This document shows, piece by piece, positions 46,501-57,480 of a stretch of DNA of 64,000 nt (within the stretch, counting starts at the first letter, position 1; each line of letters starts with the position of its first letter). The notes under the pieces are model-generated. The model saw only the letters and a program-made list of their open reading frames with translations, was not told where the DNA came from and searched no databases. The translations under genes and the position numbers were made by a program. Origin of the DNA: Geosiphon pyriformis (lineage: Eukaryota; Glomeromycota; Glomeromycetes; Archaeosporales; Geosiphonaceae); contig JAAOMT010000441.1 in the NCBI GenBank assembly GCA_016748015.1, positions 62,001 to 126,000 of the forward strand. The letters run 5' to 3'.

Positions 46501-47089
46501 GAGAAAAGTATTTCGAAATAATGATTCAGCTTGCTAATTGCAGTTGAAGAGATAATGATGAAACCAGAAAGCTCCTAGAGTTTTTCATTTTTACATTTAT
46601 TATTAATTTTAATTTCAAGTTGGGTAACTCGAAGATTGACATGATTAGAATAAAAATAAGATTTAAAACAAGTAGTTAATTTATAATAATTCTCTACATT
46701 AAAGGGTGTAGTAACCAAAATAATGCAGCATAGTCTCAAACGTTTATTTAAGAACTTTGAAAATACCTTAATAAATAGAATGCAACGAAATAAAGTTTTA
46801 ATATATACTTCAAAAGAAATTCTTATTTAAATTTATAATATTCTTTTTAGAATTTTTTTTTAAATGATTAAATACAAATTATTTAATTATTTAATTACTT
46901 GAATTTGTTATTAAATTTTAAAAATGTAACTTTCCAGGATTTTTCTGTTTGATTCATGTAAAATAAAACAAACAATTATCAACTTGAATTTTTATAATTA
47001 ATAAAAGATTTAATATTTTTCATAATCAGTTCTTTGAAAAATAATAAATATTTTACAATATTTATATTCAAAACTGCTTAACCAGCCAC
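43563..47089. other. 3.5-kb stretch without an assignable gene
   Basis: Base composition is host-like to about 45900 and AT-rich after it. A more GC-balanced block (44040-44520) is open in several frames on both strands: plus-strand RQKQFLARFPTNELVNSIGSG and RERQRQLVADSRKRKA look protein-like but lie in different frames with no convincing splice signals. At 44725-44802 NITDEVIDQALVARKEVIKH ends in a stop. Short open frames also occur at 45105-45296, 45618-45881 and 46009-46284. I cannot tell a decayed gene from chance. Confidence 0.35.
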
Positions 47090-48372
47090 AACATTAATGA
47101 AGAAAGCTGAAACCAAAATGTAATCAATTGTTTTTTTGAAATTAACTCTCTTTTTAAAATTATTTTTATTAAAATTACCATCCAGAATAACAAAAAAACT
47201 TTTATTAACAGTCTTAACTATTAAAAAATTGATAATATTAGCTTAAACAAATCTAGTTTTTAAAGAAACACTAATATAAAAACCTAAAATTGAGACAAAA
47301 AGTTTATTTTTAAAAAGCAATTTGATTGATAAAAGTTGATTAATTATTTTAATAAATTTGTACATATATTTAACCAGATTAATGTTTATAATAAATTGTT
47401 ATACCAGAATTCAAATAATAAAAATTCTAACCAAAAACAAAAACTTTAATACTATTAAATTTATTTTGTCTTAGTAATAATAAAAATTAAATTATTTATT
47501 TTATAATATTTTTTTGCTTAGCAGAATTGTTTTTTTTATATTATATGTGACAATTTTTTAAATTAAACTAATTATTTAAAAAAATACATAAATTTTATTT
47601 TCAAAAAATATTTTATTTAGTCTTAATAAAATTATATTAACAAAATCTAAAAATACAAACAGATTTAATTCAAAATTATTTAACTAAGCAATAATATTAG
47701 AATTTACAAATAATATATTAATAGTTTTTTTAATAAAATTATTTAAAATTATACCAAAATTAGTATTTAAAACCAAAAAAATAATAGTATTATAGAAAAA
47801 AAAAGCATTCAACTTTTTAAATATTAATATAACTTAATTAAAAAAAATTTTAAAATACATTTTATTTTGTTTAATTACAAAACTATTAACAAAAAAATAT
47901 TATTAAAAAATACTATAAAAAGAAGTAAAAATAAATTATTATTATTAAAAATTTTATTAAATAAAAACATTTTTATTTAAAAATTTTTACCAAAAGCTAT
48001 TAAATAAAAAATAAAAATATTTTTTAACATAAAAAATAACCAAATAAGAATAATTAGTTTTTAAAAAAATATGCTTATAAAATTTTTTGAATAAGATAAA
48101 AGAAATATAAAAAAATTATGTTTTAACTTAGAATAACCAAAATACTTATATTTTATACAATAAATTAAATCTAATTTAATTCAAAATAAATTCATAATAT
48201 TAAAAACAAAAATAGTATAAAAAGTTTAATTAAAAATTTTTTTAAATTTAAAACATATAATAATATATTTGATTTTAATATTAATAATAAATACGTAATT
48301 AATAATACATGTTTTCTTATTAGTTTTATTCAAAAATTTATTTAAATATTAATAATTTTTTTTTTATTACAG
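47090..48372 (-). mobile_element. LINE-4, left segment (very AT-rich)
   Basis: On the minus strand this is collinear with LINE-2 from its endonuclease region (about 52700-52900) to the second half of ORF1 (about 54100), despite replacement of most C and G. Good anchors: 48130-48240 against 53850-53945, and 48290-48372 against 54010-54104. Its 3' half (RT, RNase H) is missing to the left. LINE-2 interrupts it at about 48372. Left boundary approximate. Confidence 0.75.
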
Positions 48373-48489
48373 ATTTAACAAGTGAAGTCCAACCACTATC
48401 TAGTACATAGAATCAAACTAAGTAGAACCAACTAAACACAGCTTACATACAGACTACATATGACCAGCCACTTAGGCCAAACAAAACAA

Positions 48490-51400
48490 TACTACACACC
48501 TATATTAACATAAGCATTACCATTTAAACCAGAGAAAAAATAACACAATTTGCCTCTACCAAACCTAACAGCAAAAGATTCTATAACACCAAGCATATAA
48601 ATAATACTAGCTGACAACCTAGAAACTACATAGTCAGACAAACCAGACTATTATCCCCAACCAAACCAGCTTTTTCTATATCCATTCTATGTTTGGCCCT
48701 AACAGTCCATACTTTAGTGTGATACAATTCTACCACAAATCTGATATATTCTACAAGGGCTAGAGTAGTTTTTTTTTGCTTCTTAAAAACTAAAACAGCT
48801 TCAGCATACAAATCTCTTACCACAAACCTCTTGCAAACTGCTATATAAAGACCTATATCCGAAGAACACAATGAAAGCAAATGCAAAACAGCAGATATAA
48901 ATAAATACATAAGACCAGACATTAACATTCATTTCTTAGTAGCTTTAACCAAAATGTTCCTGTGGAGACCAGAGTTATCAGAACAAATAAAAACATGATC
49001 AGACAACTCCATTTTGCCATACAGTAAGCACAACACTCCAGAATAACTTTTGTTATACAATCTCTTCTTAACTGCAACCAGCAGCTGTCTGTAAACAGTC
49101 TTTATCAAGTATGTGCACAAATTGGCTGACTTTCTACTGGTGAATTCAGAAAGCATATGTGAATTAGGATACCAGATTGTTGCAGTAGCCCCCCAATCTA
49201 TTTTCTTAATCATAACATCTGGAATTACATCAAAACCTAAACCAGCTTCCCAATAGGCATAACATATCAACCAATATAAGTTTCAAACAAAATAACAAGC
49301 ATTGCCAGATATAGCAGTTTTCTCAGTGACCAAAAATCTTTTCTGAATTCTCACCAGCATAGAAAGAAATGAGGAAGTTGCCTCATTAACCAATGCATCA
49401 GCCTTAACATTGCCCAACACATCTGAATGACTCTTAACTTTTACCCATTTAATAGAAATATTTTTACTTTCAAAAAGATTGTTTATATGCAATTTTTTGA
49501 TCTAACATTGGTTACAGAAGTTGGGCACAGCAACAGAAGCCTTGGAGATACAGACATCAATCACAGCTTGACTATTCGAGTACAAAACCACCAAGCACGA
49601 AGATGGAACACACTTTAACACTAGCACCATAGCTTACAATTTAGTTAAAGTAGAAGACAAAAGCTCAGCCATTCTAATCCCAATACCAGCATCCACAGCT
49701 GGGAAGTATGCAGTCACTCCACTCACCATTTCAGCAGAACCAGCACATTTTAAGGATCTGTCTGTATAAACTTCAATGCAATCAAACCACATCTCTAGTA
49801 AACTATCACAAACATCAAAAAACCTATCAGAATCTAAAACACTCAGCACATTCTCTCTACTAGCAGAAGTAGTTCTAACTCCCAAAAAAACAGATTTGTT
49901 CATAAAATCAGATGTCAAGAAGAACCAGCAAGGCACTGGGCCTCTTGGGTCCAACTACTTTCAATGACGAAATGTTTTCCAGTCTATTACCTTTCCTTTC
50001 TTATCAAAAATTCTGTTACCAAATGCAACACCAAATCATTTCAACAAAAAAATGAATTTGTAGTACAGGAACTGACCCAAGATGCCAAACATTAGAAAGT
50101 TATCTGATTCATAAAAGGGACAAGACAAATTGTTCATCAATGACAAATTATTTTCCAAAAAAATCTTCACCACTTCAGCTAAAAAATTGTTTACAGGACT
50201 AATACACAACCTAACAGGAAACTGTAAAAGGTTCAGAAAAGACCATCTCAAAACTTGCAAATCCAAAAATCTATGATCAAATAAGTGTTCAAGAATGTTG
50301 CGTCCATTGGAAAATGAGATCAGAGATGCCAACTTCTTTTCAGACTGTACTTGCTTAAAGGGCTTCAAACTATATAAAGAAAGATGGTGTAAAACCTCAC
50401 TGGAAAAGTCACATGATAAACCAGTTTTGGCTCTAAGACCTTTCTTAACCATAATATCCCACTTGTGACACACACCCAAAGATATAAAACTGAATTGAAT
50501 ATAATAGCTAACAATGAGTTGTAAGACCGCTAATACCAAATAACAGAACTGCTTGTCCATAATGGCCTTCTTCGACATTATATTAGAAAAAAATCTGACA
50601 TTCACATGAGTTTAAGCTATACTGGGCTTAGAAAGATCCTCAGTTGATAGAAAAATGCCCAAATACCAGTGTAATTCATCTTTTTTAGCAATTGAAATCA
50701 GTGATCTGTTGATCAACAGTGAAGTATCTTTAATTCCTTGATTAATAAGAATAGCTACTATTTTATCACTATTAATTGAAATGTCATTAATTACAAAAAA
50801 CTCACTTGCAATATTCAAAATATACTGCATAGATGCATAACTACTACCAACCCAAATTGTATTATCAATGAAAGCACCAGCAGCCAAAAAAAAAGTCTTT
50901 TTACCACTTACTTTAATTCTGCCAAACTTTACCACAAACCTAAAATCAATTCTGTACCCACATAAATGCTTATGTCTTTTTACCTCACACAAAAGTGAAT
51001 CATAAAAGATTCTCCAAAGTAGTAGAGAAAAGACTTCTCTCTGATCCAACTTATCATGCATCTTGTAGCCTGTTGATAGTCCAAAGTCTGTTATTACCCT
51101 GTTGACCCAGTTCTCATGAATGTGACCAAAAAATTTTATAAAATATTCACATATTTTGATGTGATACAAACTTGCTCGCAAATGATGCCAGCCCACTGAA
51201 TTATAAGCTTTGTGCATATTCTGCAGTATCAACCAAAGCTCTCTGTTTTTTTCCAGAGCATTTTCAATAACTGATCCAATAACAAAAATAGGAGACTGGG
51301 TTGATGTACCCTTCAACACCAAAAAATTGTCACCACAAAAAACATTGAACTTGCTACAAGCCAAAGATATCCGATCAAAAAGAATCTTAGAAAGTATTTT

Positions 51401-53176
51401 ACATGCAGTATCAATTAATGCAATAGGTCTAGTATTTGTTAAAATACCATTCCATTCGTAAGGTTTCGGAATCATTGAAATCTATGCTTTCTTTTAGAGA
51501 TCAGCAACTGCACTCTGACTCAAACACAAATTTAACAGTCCCAACAGACAGTTCAAAACCTCCTTACTACAATGCTTTCAAAGCTTGTTAGGTATTCCTG
51601 ACAACCCAACTGCCTTATCATTTGGCAAGTTACCAACAACCAAAGACAATTTTTCCATACCAATTTTATTTATTACATCAGAGAAAGTACTACCATTAAC
51701 ATAATCTAGAGACATATATTGTCGAAACCAAAGATCAGGTATTTTTGGAAGAACTGACCACTTTTTTGTCCACCCTTTTATAATCTCATCAACCTTAAGC
51801 TTTACTTCATCAGACTCAAACACCAGCTTATCTTCTACTACCAAGTAATCCAAAACCACTTTGTAAAATAGATGTTCTAAAATGCTCTTTATCATCTTTC
51901 TTTTGTCAGAACAAAATTTTTCCATACACTAATCAATTGCTTTTTTTATAATAATATTCTTAGCAACCTTAAACTCACAATACTTAGATCTCCAATACTT
52001 TTTCTTTATTACTAATAAATGTTTAACCAAATCTATTGAGTTCACACCAGCCAAAACCATGCCATTAATCTTGAAAGCTTCAACTTCATCAATAGCCAAC
52101 CAAACCTTAACAAGATGGTTGAAATCCAATAAATTATCAGAATTCCAATATTTCACAATCTTTGCAACAAGCAGTTCCAATTTAAAGAATTTTGAAGATT
52201 GTTTATTCCTTAAACAGTTATACTTACTATATCAAATCTTAGAGAAAACTTTATTGGCAGCTTGTACTATGGTTTCTTCCAATATTCTCCACATCATATT
52301 TAAGTTACTATTGTTTCTTACTTCCTCAAACATGTCTGATCTAACCAACAACTCAGCAAATGAATGGTCTTTAAAGCTTAATCATTGAATGTTATCCACA
52401 TCTTTTATTTTAAACTTCCACTGATTTCGGTTGGCTTGTTTGCAAATGTTAATAAGACAGGCATCTAGTAGTCCACTTAAACCAACTAAAACTGAAACTG
52501 ATTTATAATCTGTATTAAAAAACTCAGACATATCATCAACTTTATACAATACAATAGCGGATGCCAAATTCTCACTCATTAGAATAAAATCAATTACCCT
52601 CTCAACACCTCTAGAATTGCTCCAAGTAGGAGATTTGGTCAGTAAATATCTAACAAAGATGTTAACCAAGCCCAACCCCAAACAGAACTTGAAATTCACA
52701 CTTTTCTGAAAACTGTTTTCATTAAAATCACCATCCAAAATCACAAAAAAGCTGGAATTAATGGCTTTAAAGACCATAAAATTGATATCAGCAGCTTGAC
52801 CAAAATGTGTGCCAATAAATGCACCAGCATACAGACCCAAGATTGTAACTGAAAGCTTGTTTTTGAACAAAAGACACACAGAAATCAAATGACCAAGAAT
52901 CTCCTCCACTTTCAATATATGCCAAGCTAAAAAAGTGTCCATAATTATAGCAACTCCAGCACCACAAAACCCAACATCCAAACCAGTAGTAAAAACCTGA
53001 ATCCTATTAAACTTATTTATAATCTAAGACCTAATATCAGATCTTAATTTTGTCTCAGTAACAATAGAAATCATGTTGCCTGACTTTTTATACCAATAAA
53101 CAATGTCATCCTGTTTAGATAAATTCATTATACCCCTAACATTACATGTAACCACTCTTCAAATGAGCTCACTCAT
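48490..53176 (-). pseudogene. LINE-2 ORF2: endonuclease, RT, RNase H
   Basis: The ATG (53176-53174) overlaps the ORF1 stop by one base (TAATG). EN motifs: TCNVRG, TETKL, GDFNEN (about 52725-52745), and a late SP/TDYKS part. RT: WVSMIPKPYEWNGILTNTRPIAL-type start at about 51470, KGTSTQSPIF, DLDQREVFS-like, then FIDN at about 50860-50871 where FVDD is expected. RNase H: EVYTDRSLK near 49770 and VKVKSHSDVLGNVKADALV near 49395-49455. A Cys/His segment follows (VLCLLYGKMELSDHVFIC). Several TGA/TAA stops break the frame, so no complete protein is made. Confidence 0.85.
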
Positions 53177-55100
53177 TAATACAAACGACTTGCCAAGGAG
53201 TCTAAATTCACACATAACAGATCTAACTTCCCCAAAATCAAGCCAATGGAAACTTCAAAAGCTACCATCTTAAATTTTAAACTACCAACTTTGAAAGTAA
53301 GAATCTTTGAACTACTTAAACCCAAATCCACAGTCTTGCTCTCAACAATAGAAGATGGAGGAAGAAATAACAGCTGTGAGACATTCAGAACCATATCAGC
53401 ATTTAACACTAACTTGACAAGAGCAGAACCAACTGGAGGTCCAACATTGGGAACAGACACCAGAGGCACCAGCTCCATACCATTCAATCTGCACAATATA
53501 CTTGACACTTGATCAGCTAGCAATTTCAAAAAGCACTTCAGTAAAGCTAGACAATTGTGTATTGAGGAATCAACATGATTAATTAGCATGCTTCTTTTAT
53601 CATGCAAGACACCAGAAGAAGAGAACCCAGATCCAGAACCTGAACCAGAAAGAGAACCACCAGAAGAAGAAGCAAGTGAAACCACCTATGTTCAAGACTT
53701 GCCATCAAAAACAGCAGGATGAAAAATGGGAACACCCTTTTTCACATACAGTTTTGCTAGCTAAAGATAATGCTCTCCAGAAGTGACTCTTTTAACAGAC
53801 TTTGAAGGTTTAGTACTGAGTACAATTGGTGCATCACACTTCACAGAAAAATGACCAAAATGCTCACAATTTCCATAGTAAACCAAATCTAACCTAGTCC
53901 AAAAACATTTAATCTCACCAAATATTGACTCAGTATGATATACAGACTCCAAATTCTCACTAGATCCAAAACCAATTACAGCACAGCGAATTTGATTACT
54001 AGAATTCAATAAACAATTGATAACGCAGATTTTTCTACCAATCCTATCTAAAAAAGTGCCCAAATTATGAGCAGTTGTTTTCACTAGCAGAGTAAACAGC
54101 AAAGCTCTAAATTGATCCCTAGATGCCCAAGTATTGTGATTTTCTACAGCCATAGTCATACACATTAAGTCTTTACCAATTAAAAAGGATTATTTAGTAG
54201 CCAAATGTTTAGTCTAACCTAGTTCAGCAAATTTCATCATAGCTTTTTACCACATTTCAATCAGTTGAATTTTGATTGACTTAATTTTGCCAAATTCAGC
54301 TAGTGCAGCGACGATCATTTCCTTTGGTGTGTTCATAAGAATTTTTTTGATGATTACAGCCCAATCTGAATGGATTCTTTGTCTTTTGAGATCGCTGTTT
54401 ACATCAATTCCTTTTTCTCTGGCCAATAAAATAGCCTTTTTTATGCTTTTTTCTGAAGTGAAGATAGATCGAATGATTCTCTCAAATTTTAAGGAGGTAG
54501 TGGCCCCCCCAAAACCATTGACTGAAGAAAAAAATTTTCTGATTAACTGAGTTTTTGTCATTGCTAATTTTCCTTCTATAGCTGAGAGATTAATATCCAA
54601 AGCAAATGACTTTTTGACTAACACTTCCACAGGAGTTTTGATGACCTTTGGGTCAATCCACTTTTTTTCAAGAGAGATAAACAAGCAAGGAAGGAGTACA
54701 ACTTCATTATTATCTATATAAAAGTTGGAAGAACTGAGTGGAGAACCAAAAACAACACTAGTGTTAACCCATTTCACCTTAAGTGTAGTAGCAGCTGAAC
54801 CCAAAAAAGACCCATCATTCACACCAGACATGCCAATGTTCTCATCATCATCAGATAAACTATTCACATCAGAATATATATTGTCACCAGACTCAGATTT
54901 ACTAAGAGATATATCTCTTTTATTACTAGAGTGTTTGATATTACCAATAATAACTTTCTTCTTCTGAGAAAATAAACCACCAGCAGAACCATAAAAAGCA
55001 CCCTTAGGTGCCTTCTTCTTAGATGTGGAGCTACTTGCAGTAGCCTTAATATCCACGAAAAATGGGTTATTACTAGGTAAAAAAATGTTGATATAAACTA
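53176..55100 (-). pseudogene. LINE-2 ORF1 (RRM-like, CCHC)
   Basis: An RNA-binding chaperone for the LINE RNP. A first long piece (55056-54247) has a Lys/Ser-rich N-terminus, acidic patch, the family segment FFSSVNGFGGATTS, and an RRM-like beta-alpha part (IIKKILMNTPKEMIVAALAEFGKIKSIKIQL). A second piece (54165-53761) carries a second RRM-like domain and a zinc knuckle CxxxxHFGHFSVKC in which the first Cys pair is altered (YYGNC). The last piece (53685-53176) is Ser/Gly-rich then a coiled coil. The frame stays open upstream of the GTG at 55056, so the true start lies to its right. Stops between pieces fit transition decay. Confidence 0.75.
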
Positions 55101-55155
55101 AAAACCAAAAGAACTTTTTTTCACAAAAAATGCACTTTTTAAGGATTTTTAGAGA

Positions 55156-55378
55156 TAAAAAAGAAAGAAGTATTTGTTTTTTAATAAATTAATTTAACTA
55201 AATTCAGCAAATTTTATTACAGTTTTTTGCTATAATTTAATAAATTACAATTAAATTAATATTATTTAATTAAACTTAAACAAAATTAAAATAATTGTTT
55301 TCTTAAATATATTTATAAAATTTTTTTTAACAATAATATTTTAATCTAATTAAATATTTTGTTTTTTAAGATTATTGT
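55156..55378 (-). mobile_element. LINE-4, middle segment between LINE-2 and LINE-3
   Basis: The minus-strand sequence matches LINE-2 ORF1 at about 54190-54403 (anchor: AACTAAATTCAGCAAATTTT against AACCTAGTTCAGCAAATTTC), with heavy AT conversion. It ends with ATTATTGT (55371-55378), the left copy of the LINE-3 target duplication. Confidence 0.8.
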
Positions 55379-55518
55379 AAAAACATATAAAAAACTCTCT
55401 CTTGTCGATCTCCTGGCCATGACGAGAGCAAAAACTTTATTATAGAAATAATTTCTTCCTTTCTTTCTTACCTTCAGTTTTCGCAGTTATTTCTCTCCTC
55501 TCTGATTTATTTGTTGTT

Positions 55519-57480
55519 ATGGAACTGGCTGGCTTCTTTGCTGGTGGCTCTGGTTTTGAATCAACTGGGTTAGGGTTCCAGTCGGGCAACAAGAAAAAAG
55601 CACGAGTTGAGAGTGTCTATTCTCACAGTTCGTCATATAAGAAAGCTAAGAAACCTGAGATTGCTGTCAGCATTGTGAATTTGTTGGCTGGCTCTTTACC
55701 TGCTGTTTTGTTACATTCTGGTGTTGATGATCAAAAAGTGTTTTGGGGAAGCAAAGTTGAAAATAAGGAATCCAGTATAAGTAAAGTGTTAGATATTAAG
55801 AATTTAAGGAACACAGTGGCTGAAGAGATAAGTTACATCAACTCCAACACTTCTGAGACTGATGATATGGTAGATAATGCTACTCCAAGGAAAATGTGAA
55901 CTAAGACTTACGTCTTAGAGCAGCCACCTAAAATGTCTTCTCTCTATTCTCTGAGTAATAACAATACTGAGTTGGTGCTTCTGGCACCTAAGTTTGTTAG
56001 ATCCAATCAGCTATTGCTTACCAAGTCACATGTTAAGACAAAACGGAGTTTTGAGCCAGTGAGATTGTATGCTTTGAATATTGAGCTTTCATCAGTGTCT
56101 GGAAAAACCAATGGTAATAAGTTAGTTTTTGTCAAAAAAAATTTTTATCAAATTGATGGTTTTGGGGGAAGGGTGTTGACTCCCTCAAAATTTCCTGGGA
56201 TCATCAGATCTTCATTTACTTCAGAATTGAGTTTAAAAAAAGCTAGGGAATTGGCAATTCATGAGAAATTTGTGGCAAATAGTAATGTCAGGCATGTAAA
56301 CAAAATTTCAGATTGGGTAATTGTTGTTAAGGAAATTCTGGTCAATCTTCCCAAATTGGCTGTAGAATCTGTTTTCTCTAAATTTGGAAGAATTGTATCA
56401 ATTAAGATGCAATTGATTGGTTTGTGGCAAAAAGCTTTGGTGAATTTTGAGTTATCAGAGATTGCTGATTTGGTCACAGCTAAATGGTCTGTTTTCATGA
56501 GAAAGAATTCAGTTTGTGTGGCTAAAGCTGTTGAAGATAAACAATCGTGGATTTTCAGGGATCAACATCGGACATTGTTGTACACTCTTCCAGTTAGTAC
56601 AACAGCTCATGATTTTTCAGGTTTACTGGAATCATATGATGAAAAAACTTGTTTCATTGGCTGTAATCCCATGTCGTATGTGCATGATAGATGTGCAATT
56701 ATGTGTTTTGTTGATGAGGCATCCAAATTGGCTGCTATTGGTTCCGCTCCAGTGTTTAAGGGTGTGAATTTGTGTTGGGCTGGCCTTTCTTTGGCCATTT
56801 GTGCTCATTGCAAACAGTTTGGTCATATCTCTGCAGAGTGTTCTTTGGGTGGGAATTCTGGTTTTCATAGCAAGCAGGTGATAACTCCTCAGAATCAGGT
56901 TGGTTTGGCTAATATATATAAGAAAAAGCAAGTGCCAATTGTTTGCCCAGTTTTTTTCGGTGGGAAAACTTGGGCCCAGGTTGCTGGTGGTTCTCTTTTT
57001 TGTAAGGTTTCATTGAATTCTTCTGGTTTTGGTTCATCTTCAGGTGCAAAATCTGTTCCATTGGTCTCTGATTCATGTGACAATTTCTGTTTGGCTGAGC
57101 AGATGGCTTCTCTGGAACACTCTTTGGAGCTTTTAGCAGACCAGGTTTCAGATATTTTGAAAAAATTGAGTTTTGTAGATTTGGCGCCTCTGATGTCCAG
57201 TCCCTATGTGTCTCCTCCAGTTGTTGTTGCATCTATTACTGCTAATATGGATTCGAATATGGCTCTTGATGTTGAGACGGTGTTTTTTCTTCCCCCTCTT
57301 TCAGCTGCTGCTGATTCGGTTGTTGACCTAAGCTCAAGTAGTTTTAGAGTTTTGACCACCAAGGTGGGTAGATTGGAGTTCAAGATGGTGGCTTTAGAAG
57401 TGTTAGTGGAATCTGTTTTGGAGAGGTTAAATTGTTTGTGTTCAGATTTGGGTTCATTGGCTTTGTTTTCTTCTCAATGA
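55519..57480 (+). pseudogene. LINE-3 ORF1, one internal stop
   Basis: ATG at 55519 begins MELAGFFAGGSGFEST. The frame is open to a TGA at 55897-55899, then open again from 55900 to the stop at 57478-57480 (653 codons in all). The stop probably replaces CGA (PRKM-stop-TKTYVL in place of an Arg). Domains: disordered basic N-terminus, the segment QIDGFGGRVLTPSKFPGIIRSSFTSE, an RRM-like fold (VNLPKLAVESVFSKFGRIVSIKMQLIGL), a second RRM-like part, and an intact knuckle CAHCKQFGHISAEC (CX2CX4HX4C, about 56802-56843). The C-terminal coiled coil resembles LINE ORF1 trimerisation regions. Confidence 0.88.

Larger units (their letters stand above)
48373..55155 (-). mobile_element. LINE-2: near full-length LINE, minus strand
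   Basis: Two-ORF LINE with APE endonuclease, RT and RNase H, moderately decayed by in-frame stops. Its 3' end (ACTTGTTAAAT on the minus strand) abuts LINE-4. The right end (about 55155, approximate) meets the resumed LINE-4 sequence. The 3' UTR shows short similarity to LINE-3 (GTGGCTGGTCAT/ GTGGCTAGTCAT). The family is widespread in Glomeromycotina gene predictions, as I recall it. Confidence 0.88.

Noticed and set aside
53246-54967. Plus-strand frames of 80-92 codons
   Set aside because: Antisense shadows of LINE-2 ORF1.
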